From assembly GCA_030652215.1 (NCBI GenBank), contig JAUSBC010000029.1, positions 1 to 64,000 on the forward strand: DNA of 64,000 nucleotides. Reading direction: 5' to 3'. The stretch comes from Sideroxyarcus sp. GTDB taxonomy: Bacteria > Pseudomonadota > Gammaproteobacteria > Burkholderiales > Gallionellaceae. The position numbers were made by a program, and so were the translations under genes. The notes beneath the pieces are model-generated. The model saw nothing but the letters and a program-made list of their open reading frames with translations. It searched no databases and was not told the origin of the DNA. Shown here piece after piece: positions 44,448-52,224 of this stretch. The first letter of the stretch is position 1, and every line of letters starts with the position of its first letter.

Positions 44448-47229
44448 GCTTGCGTGCGGAAAAATGGCTGACGCCCTTGGTTGTCGAATCCGCCCTGAGC
44501 GCCTGTCCGTCGGCACGCACGCTGCAGCGCGCGCCAAGCGCCAGCGCGAACTTCAGCGGAACCTGCCCGCTCAGCGCCAGGGTCATGTTTTTGCCGTCCG
44601 CCGCGGCGGCAGATTCCAGGCGCGCGACGCGCGCATTGGCGGAAACCAGATAAGGCGGCGCGGCGACTGACTTGCGGAAATTGATGCGCGCCTCGCCGTC
44701 GGCGACATGCAGGTACTGGCTGTCACCACGCCGGTTGAAGCCGGCCAGCGCCCCACCCGCCTCGACGACCGGTTGCCCCAGCGCCAGCGGCGCACGCAAC
44801 TGGTGCAGATTTTCAGTGCCGCGCACCAGCCAACCATCGCGCGTGCGCGCCACCACCACGCTGTTGAAATCCAGCACTTTGCGCACATAGTCGGAAGCGA
44901 ATACGGGCGTGGTTTCCTGCGCCAGCGCCCACTTGTAAACCTTGTCCAGCGCGCGCAACGATGCGGGCTTGCTCGCGGAATAGCTGTGGTAATAAATGTC
45001 TATCGGCTTCAGGCGCAGGGGCGCTTCGGTCATCTCGAACGTTTCGATGACGCGCTCGTAACCGTAGAACGGCCCCAGCCAGTTGTTGGTATAGACGTTC
45101 TCGTTCTGGTTGGGCGCATACACCTGAAAATAATCACCCTTGGGCACGCCCAGCGGCGCCACCAGTGTCAGCGTGGGAAAGCTGCGCGTGATCGTGGTCT
45201 CGCCGCCGTTCATGCTCATCACGCCGCTGCGCTTCGTCAGTGCCAGCGCATCGGCGCCGACATTGCAGTCGCCGGTCCACAAAAAGACCTTCACCTTTTT
45301 GCCGGGCGGCGCCAGTCTGGATTCGATATAGGAGATCGAACCGGAAATCTCCCTTTCAAGATCGAAGGTGTAATTCGGCAAGGCGAGGTGGTAGCCCTCT
45401 TCGTCCGGATTGCTCACCGCCTTGCGCCAATAGAAGGGATGTGAAAGCGAATGGCTGGCGATCTCCACCTGCGGCAACGCAAAAATATCGCGCGCGATCT
45501 TTTCGAGTGCGGCCGACTGTTCCGGATACAAACCGTTGGCGGCGATTTCGCCTTGTATGACCGAGATGGTCGAGGGCAAAGGATATTTTTTCAATATCTG
45601 GTTGAGCAACACTTCGCCCGCATAGAGCGAGCCCGGCATCTCGGCGCGGCTCACGAAACCGTCGCCGTCCATGTGCACCATCAACATGCGCCTGCCGCTT
45701 TCGGTGGTCACGTCCGGCACGGGCATATCCGGCAGCCTGAGCGCGCGGCGCAGGAATTCAACGGGGTTGATCACCCAGCGCTGGTTGCTGCCCAAATCTT
45801 TCGGCCGGCCGTCGACCGCGATGCTTGGCAATTCGACCAGCACATGCGGGTTAAGCACATAGCCGCCCCACGCGGTCAGCGCGGCCGCCTCCTGCTTTTC
45901 GCCGGCATCGTTTGCCAGCGTGAGCAGCGGTTTGCCGCCCGCCGCATGCAGCGGAAAAAATGCCGAACGGTCGAACACCGGCTGCGTCTCGAATCCGATC
46001 AGGGGATCGCGCTGCGCGATGCGCAAGCGGCTGCGCGCATCGGTTGTCGCCGAAGACTGCAAGCCGAACTGCTTCGCCTCGCCGCCTTCGAACAGGAATG
46101 TCGCTTCACCGAGAATGGCGACCGGCACGCCGGCGTCGGTCTGCCGCTTCAGCCAGGCGGCAAGAACGCCGCCCTGTTTGCCCGCAACATTGTCCAGCCA
46201 CATCACGACCCCGGCATATCGCCCCGCGAGCGGGTCGGCCGGCAAGGGCCGGCGCACATCCAGATATTCGACCGTATAGCCCAGGTAGTTCAGCGGCATG
46301 GTGGCGTAGGTCAAACCGCTGGTGTTCACGAGGTCGTATTCGTTGTCGGCGGAGTTGTGCAGCATGAGCACCTTGCGCGGCATGACCTCTACCTCGCCCA
46401 CGCCTAGCAGGTTCAGTTCCGGATTGGTCACCCAGGGGATGAATCCCAGATTGCGAATCTTTGCCGCTGTGGCGCGCGCCAGATCGCGCTGGCCCGGCGC
46501 CACGTAGTCGATGGCCAGCACCGGCAACTTGTATTCCTGCTGCACACGCTTGAGTTGGCCCAGCAGCCACTCGCGGTCGGCGGCGGGCACGGGGCGGTAT
46601 TTCTGCTGCGACGCATTCCAGCCCTGGAACAGCGATTCGGCGGCAACCGCAAAGACTTCGTCATGCACCTGCGGCAATATCTCGAAGCCTCGATTGAAAA
46701 TCAGCCGCGCCTGCGGGTAGCGTTTCTTGAGCGCGCGTATTGTGGCTGCCATGCCCGCTTCCTGCGCGGCGCGGGCCGCGTCGGTCTTGGCAACCAGTTG
46801 GTAGGAATCTAGCGTATCCAGGAAGAAGCCTCGATAACCGGCGTCCCACAGGGGCTTGATCACGCGCTCGACAAAGAACGCAGGCCACTCCGGACGCGAT
46901 TGGTCGAGCACGGTGCTGCCCCAGTCGGTGTTCTCGCCCAGCTTCCACGCGGACGGAATGTCTTTCAGATAAGCGCGCTCGACGGATGCCTCGCCCAGCG
47001 CAACGTAGGCGAACAGGGCCGTGCGTTTGTTGGCATGCAGCTTGGGGTCGGGTACATGCAGCGACTCCACCACCACCACATCGAAGGCGCGCAACTCATC
47101 CCACGGCGGATTGGCCCCGTAGAACATGGCAATGCTGGTCTGCGCTGCAAATGCCAGCGACGGCACAAGCAGCAGCACATGGAACAATCCCCATCGGAAC
47201 AGCGAGAAGATAGAACCCAATGTACTCAC
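44410..47229 (-). CDS. pelA: PelA, periplasmic Pel hydrolase-deacetylase
   Basis: A 939-residue protein. An N-terminal membrane/signal helix (WGLFHVLLLVPSLAFAAQ) leads into a glycoside-hydrolase domain (FYGANPPWDELRAFD, GFFLDTLDSYQ). A Rossmann-like central region follows. The deacetylase domain has metal-binding DGDGF (D521, D523) and ASHSLSHPFYW. PelA trims and partially deacetylates Pel before export through PelB. The GTG start at 47229 is chosen because it overlaps the epimerase stop as GTGA, giving a length near the 948 residues of the Pseudomonas protein. A longer reading from 47376 would run inside the epimerase gene without a signal peptide. Confidence 0.95.
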   Translation of the reverse strand: MSTLGSIFSLFRWGLFHVLLLVPSLAFAAQTSIAMFYGANPPWDELRAFDVVVVESLHVPDPKLHANKRTALFAYVALGEASVERAYLKDIPSAWKLGENTDWGSTVLDQSRPEWPAFFVERVIKPLWDAGYRGFFLDTLDSYQLVAKTDAARAAQEAGMAATIRALKKRYPQARLIFNRGFEILPQVHDEVFAVAAESLFQGWNASQQKYRPVPAADREWLLGQLKRVQQEYKLPVLAIDYVAPGQRDLARATAAKIRNLGFIPWVTNPELNLLGVGEVEVMPRKVLMLHNSADNEYDLVNTSGLTYATMPLNYLGYTVEYLDVRRPLPADPLAGRYAGVVMWLDNVAGKQGGVLAAWLKRQTDAGVPVAILGEATFLFEGGEAKQFGLQSSATTDARSRLRIAQRDPLIGFETQPVFDRSAFFPLHAAGGKPLLTLANDAGEKQEAAALTAWGGYVLNPHVLVELPSIAVDGRPKDLGSNQRWVINPVEFLRRALRLPDMPVPDVTTESGRRMLMVHMDGDGFVSRAEMPGSLYAGEVLLNQILKKYPLPSTISVIQGEIAANGLYPEQSAALEKIARDIFALPQVEIASHSLSHPFYWRKAVSNPDEEGYHLALPNYTFDLEREISGSISYIESRLAPPGKKVKVFLWTGDCNVGADALALTKRSGVMSMNGGETTITRSFPTLTLVAPLGVPKGDYFQVYAPNQNENVYTNNWLGPFYGYERVIETFEMTEAPLRLKPIDIYYHSYSASKPASLRALDKVYKWALAQETTPVFASDYVRKVLDFNSVVVARTRDGWLVRGTENLHQLRAPLALGQPVVEAGGALAGFNRRGDSQYLHVADGEARINFRKSVAAPPYLVSANARVARLESAAAADGKNMTLALSGQVPLKFALALGARCSVRADGQALRADSTTKGVSHFSARKHAIDELRIHCPR

Positions 47230-48149
47230 GCCGGCGTTTCTAGCAATTGCTTCAAACCGTCGGCCAGCGTCGTCATGACCGGCGGATCTAGCAGCTTGTT
47301 CATCTTGAGCGGTGTGGCGCTGGAATGGCGAATATCCCCGATTGCCGGAGCCTCGTGGCGAATTTTCGGCTTGCATCCCGCGCAGGTAGCCAGGGTGTCG
47401 ATCAACTCCAGCAGGGTCACGCTATGCCCGGTGGCGATGTTGCACACGCCGCCGGCATCGCTCTTCAGCGCATGCAGATTCAGCAGGGCGACATCCTTCA
47501 CGAAAATGAAATCGCGCGTCTGTCCGCCATCGCCGAACACGCGCAGGGTTTCGCCCTTGGTCATCGCGGAAGCAAAACGGCTGATCACGCCGGCATAAGG
47601 AGAAGCCGGGTCCTGACGCGGCCCGTAGACATTGAAATACCGCTGACCCAGGCAAGAAACCTTGTAGAGCTGGCTATACAGCGCCGCATACTGGTCGTTG
47701 ATGTACTTCTCCAGACCGTAGGGCGACATCGGCATCACCGGCGATTTCTCGTCCAGCGGCAACAGCTCGGGCGCGCCGTACACTGCGGCACTTGATGCAT
47801 AAACGAAACGCTTCACCCCGGCGCGGCGCGCGCCATCCAGCACCTTCAGGAATCCCTGGATATTGTGCTGGCTGGAACCGAGCGGATCGGCCACGGAAGC
47901 CGGCACCGAAACCTGCGCCGCCAGATGCAGCACATGTGTGATGCCGACCATCGCGAGGTTGACCGCCTCGGTATCGCGAATATCGCCGGTGATCACTTCC
48001 AGCATGGGATGCTTGGGCAGATTGGTCGGCTTGCCGGTAGTGTAATTATCCAGCACGCGAACCCGCGCCCCGTCTGCCAGCAGCGCGTCTACACTGTGCG
48101 AGCCGATAAAACCCGCTCCCCCGGTAACCAGAACATGCATCTGTGTCAT
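47226..48149 (-). CDS. pelX: NAD-dependent UDP-sugar 4-epimerase (PelX-like)
   Basis: A 307-residue extended short-chain dehydrogenase. It has the nucleotide-binding loop TGGAGFIGSHSVDALL and the catalytic YGLEK with the upstream serine in YASSAAVYG. It most resembles UDP-GlcNAc/UDP-glucose 4-epimerases, which make the UDP-GalNAc used for Pel. PelX of some pseudomonads has this role. It is the first gene of the pel operon, with AGGAAG upstream of its ATG, and overlaps pelA by four bases. Exact sugar specificity cannot be read from sequence. Confidence 0.9.
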   Translation of the reverse strand: MTQMHVLVTGGAGFIGSHSVDALLADGARVRVLDNYTTGKPTNLPKHPMLEVITGDIRDTEAVNLAMVGITHVLHLAAQVSVPASVADPLGSSQHNIQGFLKVLDGARRAGVKRFVYASSAAVYGAPELLPLDEKSPVMPMSPYGLEKYINDQYAALYSQLYKVSCLGQRYFNVYGPRQDPASPYAGVISRFASAMTKGETLRVFGDGGQTRDFIFVKDVALLNLHALKSDAGGVCNIATGHSVTLLELIDTLATCAGCKPKIRHEAPAIGDIRHSSATPLKMNKLLDPPVMTTLADGLKQLLETPA

Positions 48150-48429
48150 CGTTATCTTCCTGTTTTGTTATGCCCTGCCCGCAGGGCCGGCCCTGTCATC
48201 CGTACCCCGCCTGTTCTCGGCATGTATTTTGGCACAAATACTTGACTGTATTAATGAGCAATCACCATGCCAGCCAGTAAATGTCGCCGAAATCCTTGAC
48301 CGCAGAGGGCATTTGAGTGGTGCAGAGCAGGCGGGTGACAAAATGCAGACGCGGAATTGACTATTACTCGACTGGAAGATGGGCGACGACATCCCTACAA
48401 AAACCTTGGCACTATGGGGAATTGATTTT
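48150..48429. promoter_or_regulatory. pel operon upstream region
   Basis: This non-coding stretch should hold the pel promoter, reading leftwards. It is AT-richer around 48225-48265. No confident -35/-10 pair or FleQ-like box could be assigned by eye. Confidence 0.4.
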
Positions 48430-48493
48430 CGGGAGCGCCGACGTCCCGTCGGCCGTTTCAAGCACCCATGCCGACGAGACGTCGTCGTTCCCG
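48430..48493. repeat. 24-bp imperfect inverted repeat of the GGGAGCGCCGACG family
   Basis: CGGGAGCGCCGACGTCCCG plus TCGGC at 48430-48453 is inverted at 48470-48493 with a few mismatches, separated by 16 bases. Single copies of the motif occur at 18034, 34843, 52081 and 53331. Confidence 0.75.
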
Positions 48494-48583
48494 TTCGTCC
48501 ATAAACTTCACTATCGCATTGACCCTGCAGAACTAAGGCGGTATCTTGCAAGCCGCTTTTATCCGGCACCAATTGACTTAGCA

Positions 48584-48964
48584 ATGTCGTCAAATACTCT
48601 TCCTCCCAATTCCTCAGAGCAATTACAGCGCTGGCGCGTGATGGAGGCTGTGTCGCCGGAAAACACCCGCTCCCGCCACGTTTGCGGAGTGAATTCCACC
48701 AACAAGGTAGGCATCTCGACAAGCTCGATTCAGGCGTTCGATCCGGTCGCAATGACCGTCAGGACGCGCAGCGGCAAGACTTACATCCTGGCCGGTCCGC
48801 CGGAAACCTGCCCCCTCGGCGAGGCCGCGTGGAAAAAATGGAGCAAGGAAAACGCCATCGTCGCGGAAAAGGACGTGAGCGGCGAATACTTCAGCACCGA
48901 TCCGTCACCCACGACGGTCACCTTCAAAAAAGTCGGTTTCCGGTACGGAGACGCGGCCTGCTGA
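48584..48964 (+). CDS. hypothetical protein
   Basis: A 126-residue open frame with protein-like composition from about residue 20 onward (VCGVNSTNKVGISTSSIQAF, VRTRSGKTYILAGPPETC). No family was recognised. No signal peptide or membrane segment is visible. The start is uncertain: ATG at 48584 has no ribosome site, and ATG at 48641 or GTG at 48638 are alternatives. The frame stays open further upstream through the repeat at 48430-48493, which is unlikely to be coding. It is convergent with the kinase gene at 49040. Confidence 0.45.
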   Translation: MSSNTLPPNSSEQLQRWRVMEAVSPENTRSRHVCGVNSTNKVGISTSSIQAFDPVAMTVRTRSGKTYILAGPPETCPLGEAAWKKWSKENAIVAEKDVSGEYFSTDPSPTTVTFKKVGFRYGDAAC

Positions 48965-49039
48965 TTTTCCCGGGCAGGTAACTTCCCCGCATTAGCGATG
49001 CTTCACGCGGGCTACATTAGATTTCCTTCCCCGCCCCCC

Positions 49040-51649
49040 TCAAGCAAGCGTCCGTTCTTTGCGCTCTGCCTGCAGCGGCAATTTCACGACCACACCGAAC
49101 CCGGGTGAATACTCGAATTTGATCTTGCCTCCCAATTGCGTGACGCGTTCGCGCATGCCGCGCAAGCCAAAGGAAGTCGGGGCAAGCACATGCCCTTCCG
49201 GCAGGCCGCGGCCGTTGTCCTTGATCGACAGCGCAACTTCGCCGGTGTGGGAGCTGAATTCGATGTCCACCCGGGTGGCACCGGAATGCCGCGCAACATT
49301 TGAAAGTGATTCCTGGAAGATGCGGAACAGATTGATCGATATCGTACTATCCAGAATCTCCTCACAGTCACGCGCCTCGCTGCAATTGCACAAGATCCTG
49401 CATTCGATGCCGGTGCGTTGCTGGAACTGGCGGGCTTGCCATTTCATGGCCGCCAGCAAGCCGATATCGTCGAGTATGGCGGGACGCAGGCTGCTGATGA
49501 TGCGGCGCGTGGCGAGTACCGCACCGTCGAGCAGGCTGATCATGGACTTTGCGCATTCCCGCACTGACTGCATTTCCGTACCCGCCGGCAGCATCTGCGC
49601 GAGCCAGCTTGCATCCAGTTTGAGCGCCGTGAGCGTGCTGCCCAGTTCGTCGTGAATTTCCCGCGCGAAACTGGCCTTCTCCTCTTCGCGTACGGCCTGC
49701 AGGTAGGCCGTCAGCTCGCGCCGCTGCGTTTCCACTTGCTTGCGCTCGGTAATATCCTGCGCGACCGCCAGAAATACGGCGGAGTCCGCCTGCATGAGCT
49801 GCAGGCGCACTTCGATAGGATAAGTCGTGCCGTCCTTGCGATGAAGCTCGGTCTCGAAAAGCAGCGATTGCCTTTCCCCGTTACGCAGCGGCGCAACCAG
49901 CGACTCCAGCCGCTCCCGTGTGTGCGACGGGTTCAGTTCCTGCGGCGTCAGCTGTTCCAGTTCCTCGACGGAGTACCCCAGATTCTTCGTCGCCCCCTCG
50001 CTCGCTTGCAAGAAACGCAATGTGGCGGCGTCGAACAGGTAGATTTCGTTGAACGAGTTTTGCAGCAACTGGCCAAACTGCCGTGCCAGCATTTCCGCGC
50101 GCCTGTGTTCGGCTTCGTTCTCCAGCAGCAGTTTCTGCTCGGCCAGCTTGTGCTCGGTGATGTCCTGCGACATGCCGCTCGAACGCAAGGGCTTGCCCGA
50201 GACGCTAAACGTAGTGGAACAATGCTCGCGCACCCACTTGATGCGCCCGTCGGAAAACAGCAGGCGGTGCTCCACATCATAGGGCAGCTTTTCCTGTAAC
50301 GACAGGGTAAAAGCCCGGTTCACCCGGTCGCGGTCTTGCGGATGCACCCTGTCGAGGAAGCTTTCATAGGTAGGGGTGAACCGGGCGGGATCAAGCTCGA
50401 AAATCCGGAACATCTCGTCCGACCAGTGCACCCTGCCGCTCGGCAGGTCCAGTTCCCAACTGCCCAGCTTGGCCAACCGCTGCGCCGCATTGAGCAGGTT
50501 CTGGTTGTGCTGCATCTCGACCTCCGCACGTTTGCGCTCGGTGATGTCGCGGCAGAATACAAACAGCCGCTGCGGTTCCGCCATGCAGGTAGTGGAGATT
50601 TCAATATCGATTTCATGCCCGTCCTTGCAGCGATGACGGGTTTCGAAGCGGTCGTATCCCTGTGCAATTACCCTGGCAATGTGCGCCTGCACAACCGCCG
50701 GCTGTTCATTCGCTTCCAACTGGCTGATGTGCATATTGACCAGCTCGTCCACCGTATAGCCGGACATCTGCGCGTATGCCGCATTGGCTTCCTGCAGATA
50801 GCCATTCAGATCGGTGGACCAGAAACCGTCTATCGAGGTTTCGATCACCAGCTTGTGCTGCCGCAGTACCGTTTCGGCCCGCTTGCGGGCGGTGATGTCG
50901 CGGCTGGCGGCAAAGAACAGGTTCTCCCCCGCGATCTCCACGCCGGCAGTGCTGACCTCGACATCGATCTCCGTCCCGTCCTGGCGGCGGTGCCGGGTCT
51001 CGAACATGGCGCTCTTGCCAATTCTCGACCTGAATATCTCGCGCAGCTCATCCCTGCTCCATTGTGTATTCCAGTCCGCCACGTTCAGACTGGGCGCCGC
51101 ATCCTGGGCATAACCCAGCATGCGGTAGAAAGCATCGTTAGCTTCGAGCAGGTTGCCCTCCGCATCCATGATATGGATGCCGTCCGTGGAGCTTTTCATC
51201 AACGCCAGGTTGCGGTGCAGCAGCGCCTCGGTATGCTGCTGCAGCCGCTTGGCCTGCTCACTCTTGGTATGGGTGGTCATGACGCGCCCGACCACCCCGG
51301 GCAACATGATCAAGTAGCGCCCAAGGGTGTCCTTGACGAGATAATCGTCTGCGCCCTGCTTCATCGCCTCGACCGCCACCGCCGTGCTGTTTGCCCCGAT
51401 CAGCACGACGACGGGGATGGAACCGCCCGAAATCTCTAAAAGCCGTTTCATCAGGCTGAGGCCGTCCACGTCCGGCAGGTAGTAGTCGAGCAGAATCAGG
51501 TCGGGATTCGCCCCGGCCAGCAGATCCAGCCCCGCCTGCGCGGACGGTGCCATCACCAGTTTGTAGTAAGTCGCAAAATCCCTGAAGGCACGCTGATAGA
51601 GATGCCGGTCTATTTCGTTGTCGTCGATGATGAGGATGGTTGCGGTCAT
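49040..51649 (-). CDS. receiver/multi-PAS NarX-type sensor histidine kinase
   Basis: An 869-residue protein with no membrane helix. The N-terminal receiver has acceptor D55 in LILLDYYLPDVDG. It is followed by four PAS/PAC units (for example LLEANDAFYRMLGYAQDAA and YLQEANAAYAQMSGYT), each ending in an RDITxRK-like PAC motif. The kinase core is of the HisKA_3 type with the His in REIHDELGSTLTALKLD, and a C-terminal ATPase reads IKDNGRGLP and GLRGMRERV. Such kinases pair with LuxR/NarL regulators, but none is adjacent. The ATG at 51649 is chosen because AAGGGGGG lies just upstream and the receiver starts at once; the frame is open further upstream without protein-like sequence. Confidence 0.93.
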   Translation of the reverse strand: MTATILIIDDNEIDRHLYQRAFRDFATYYKLVMAPSAQAGLDLLAGANPDLILLDYYLPDVDGLSLMKRLLEISGGSIPVVVLIGANSTAVAVEAMKQGADDYLVKDTLGRYLIMLPGVVGRVMTTHTKSEQAKRLQQHTEALLHRNLALMKSSTDGIHIMDAEGNLLEANDAFYRMLGYAQDAAPSLNVADWNTQWSRDELREIFRSRIGKSAMFETRHRRQDGTEIDVEVSTAGVEIAGENLFFAASRDITARKRAETVLRQHKLVIETSIDGFWSTDLNGYLQEANAAYAQMSGYTVDELVNMHISQLEANEQPAVVQAHIARVIAQGYDRFETRHRCKDGHEIDIEISTTCMAEPQRLFVFCRDITERKRAEVEMQHNQNLLNAAQRLAKLGSWELDLPSGRVHWSDEMFRIFELDPARFTPTYESFLDRVHPQDRDRVNRAFTLSLQEKLPYDVEHRLLFSDGRIKWVREHCSTTFSVSGKPLRSSGMSQDITEHKLAEQKLLLENEAEHRRAEMLARQFGQLLQNSFNEIYLFDAATLRFLQASEGATKNLGYSVEELEQLTPQELNPSHTRERLESLVAPLRNGERQSLLFETELHRKDGTTYPIEVRLQLMQADSAVFLAVAQDITERKQVETQRRELTAYLQAVREEEKASFAREIHDELGSTLTALKLDASWLAQMLPAGTEMQSVRECAKSMISLLDGAVLATRRIISSLRPAILDDIGLLAAMKWQARQFQQRTGIECRILCNCSEARDCEEILDSTISINLFRIFQESLSNVARHSGATRVDIEFSSHTGEVALSIKDNGRGLPEGHVLAPTSFGLRGMRERVTQLGGKIKFEYSPGFGVVVKLPLQAERKERTLA

Positions 51650-52006
51650 GCGCCCCCCTTCGGCAAGATGGACACATCCAGCCAGAACTCCTTGAACCGG
51701 GTGACGGCGCGGATGAAGCTTCCGCCCGCAAAACGGAAATGCAGAAAACGCGAACAGCCTGCTTGCATGATGTATCGACTCCTCCCTTGGTATCAGCCAA
51801 TGCCTGCTTGCATCTGCTGATAGCGGCCATGTAATTTTGCCGGGCAGGCGCCGCAACCATCCCGACTGTTTTTATCGGGCTGGAGTCTACAGAGAATATT
51901 CAACGAGCGGCATAGGACAAACACTGATGCCCATTGGAGTTACAGGAAGCGTTCCGCCCCTCAGGATCGCTTGCACGGCAGGGTAATTGACGATGCGGAG
52001 AGGAAT

Positions 52007-52036
52007 AAAAATAGCCGGATCGCTCCGGCTATTTTT
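52007..52036. terminator. strong bidirectional intrinsic terminator
   Basis: AAAAATAGCCGGA and TCCGGCTATTTTT form a 13-bp perfect stem with a TCGC tetraloop. It lies in the spacer between tex and the multi-PAS kinase gene. On the minus strand it would end the tex transcript. Confidence 0.9.
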
Positions 52037-52050
52037 GAATTGCAGTTGAA

Positions 52051-52068
52051 GTGCGAATGAATTCGCAC
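52051..52068. repeat. short palindrome GTGCGAAT-GA-ATTCGCAC
   Basis: Eight-bp perfect arms followed by CTACA, as in the copy at 28-45. It belongs to a tight cluster of three different repeat families between 52007 and 52160. Confidence 0.7.
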
Positions 52069-52132
52069 CTACAAAACCAATGGGAGCGCCGTTACCCGTT
52101 CGCTCTGCCCACGCGGTCGAGAGTGTATCAGC

Positions 52133-52155
52133 GTGGGCACCAAATACGTGCCCAC
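52133..52155. repeat. GTGGGCAC-N7-GTGCCCAC palindrome
   Basis: Eight-bp perfect arms followed by CCTAC. This is the same family as the two-armed element at 18066-18151. A further GCCCACGCGG lies just upstream at 52108. It is non-coding, downstream of tex. Confidence 0.75.
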
Positions 52156-52224
52156 CCTACAAAACTATGGACATTGCACGATACCCCTGTGCTAAGTCAC
52201 TACTTAACGGCGAACGGCTACTTA

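Noticed and set aside
41298..44471. 1057-codon plus open frame antisense to pelB
   Set aside because: Long but an artefact of GC-rich third positions in pelB; composition is not protein-like and pelB shows its TPR and barrel features.
48168..48752. 194-codon minus open frame upstream of pelX
   Set aside because: Runs through the inverted repeat at 48430-48493 and the pel promoter region with no recognised sequence.
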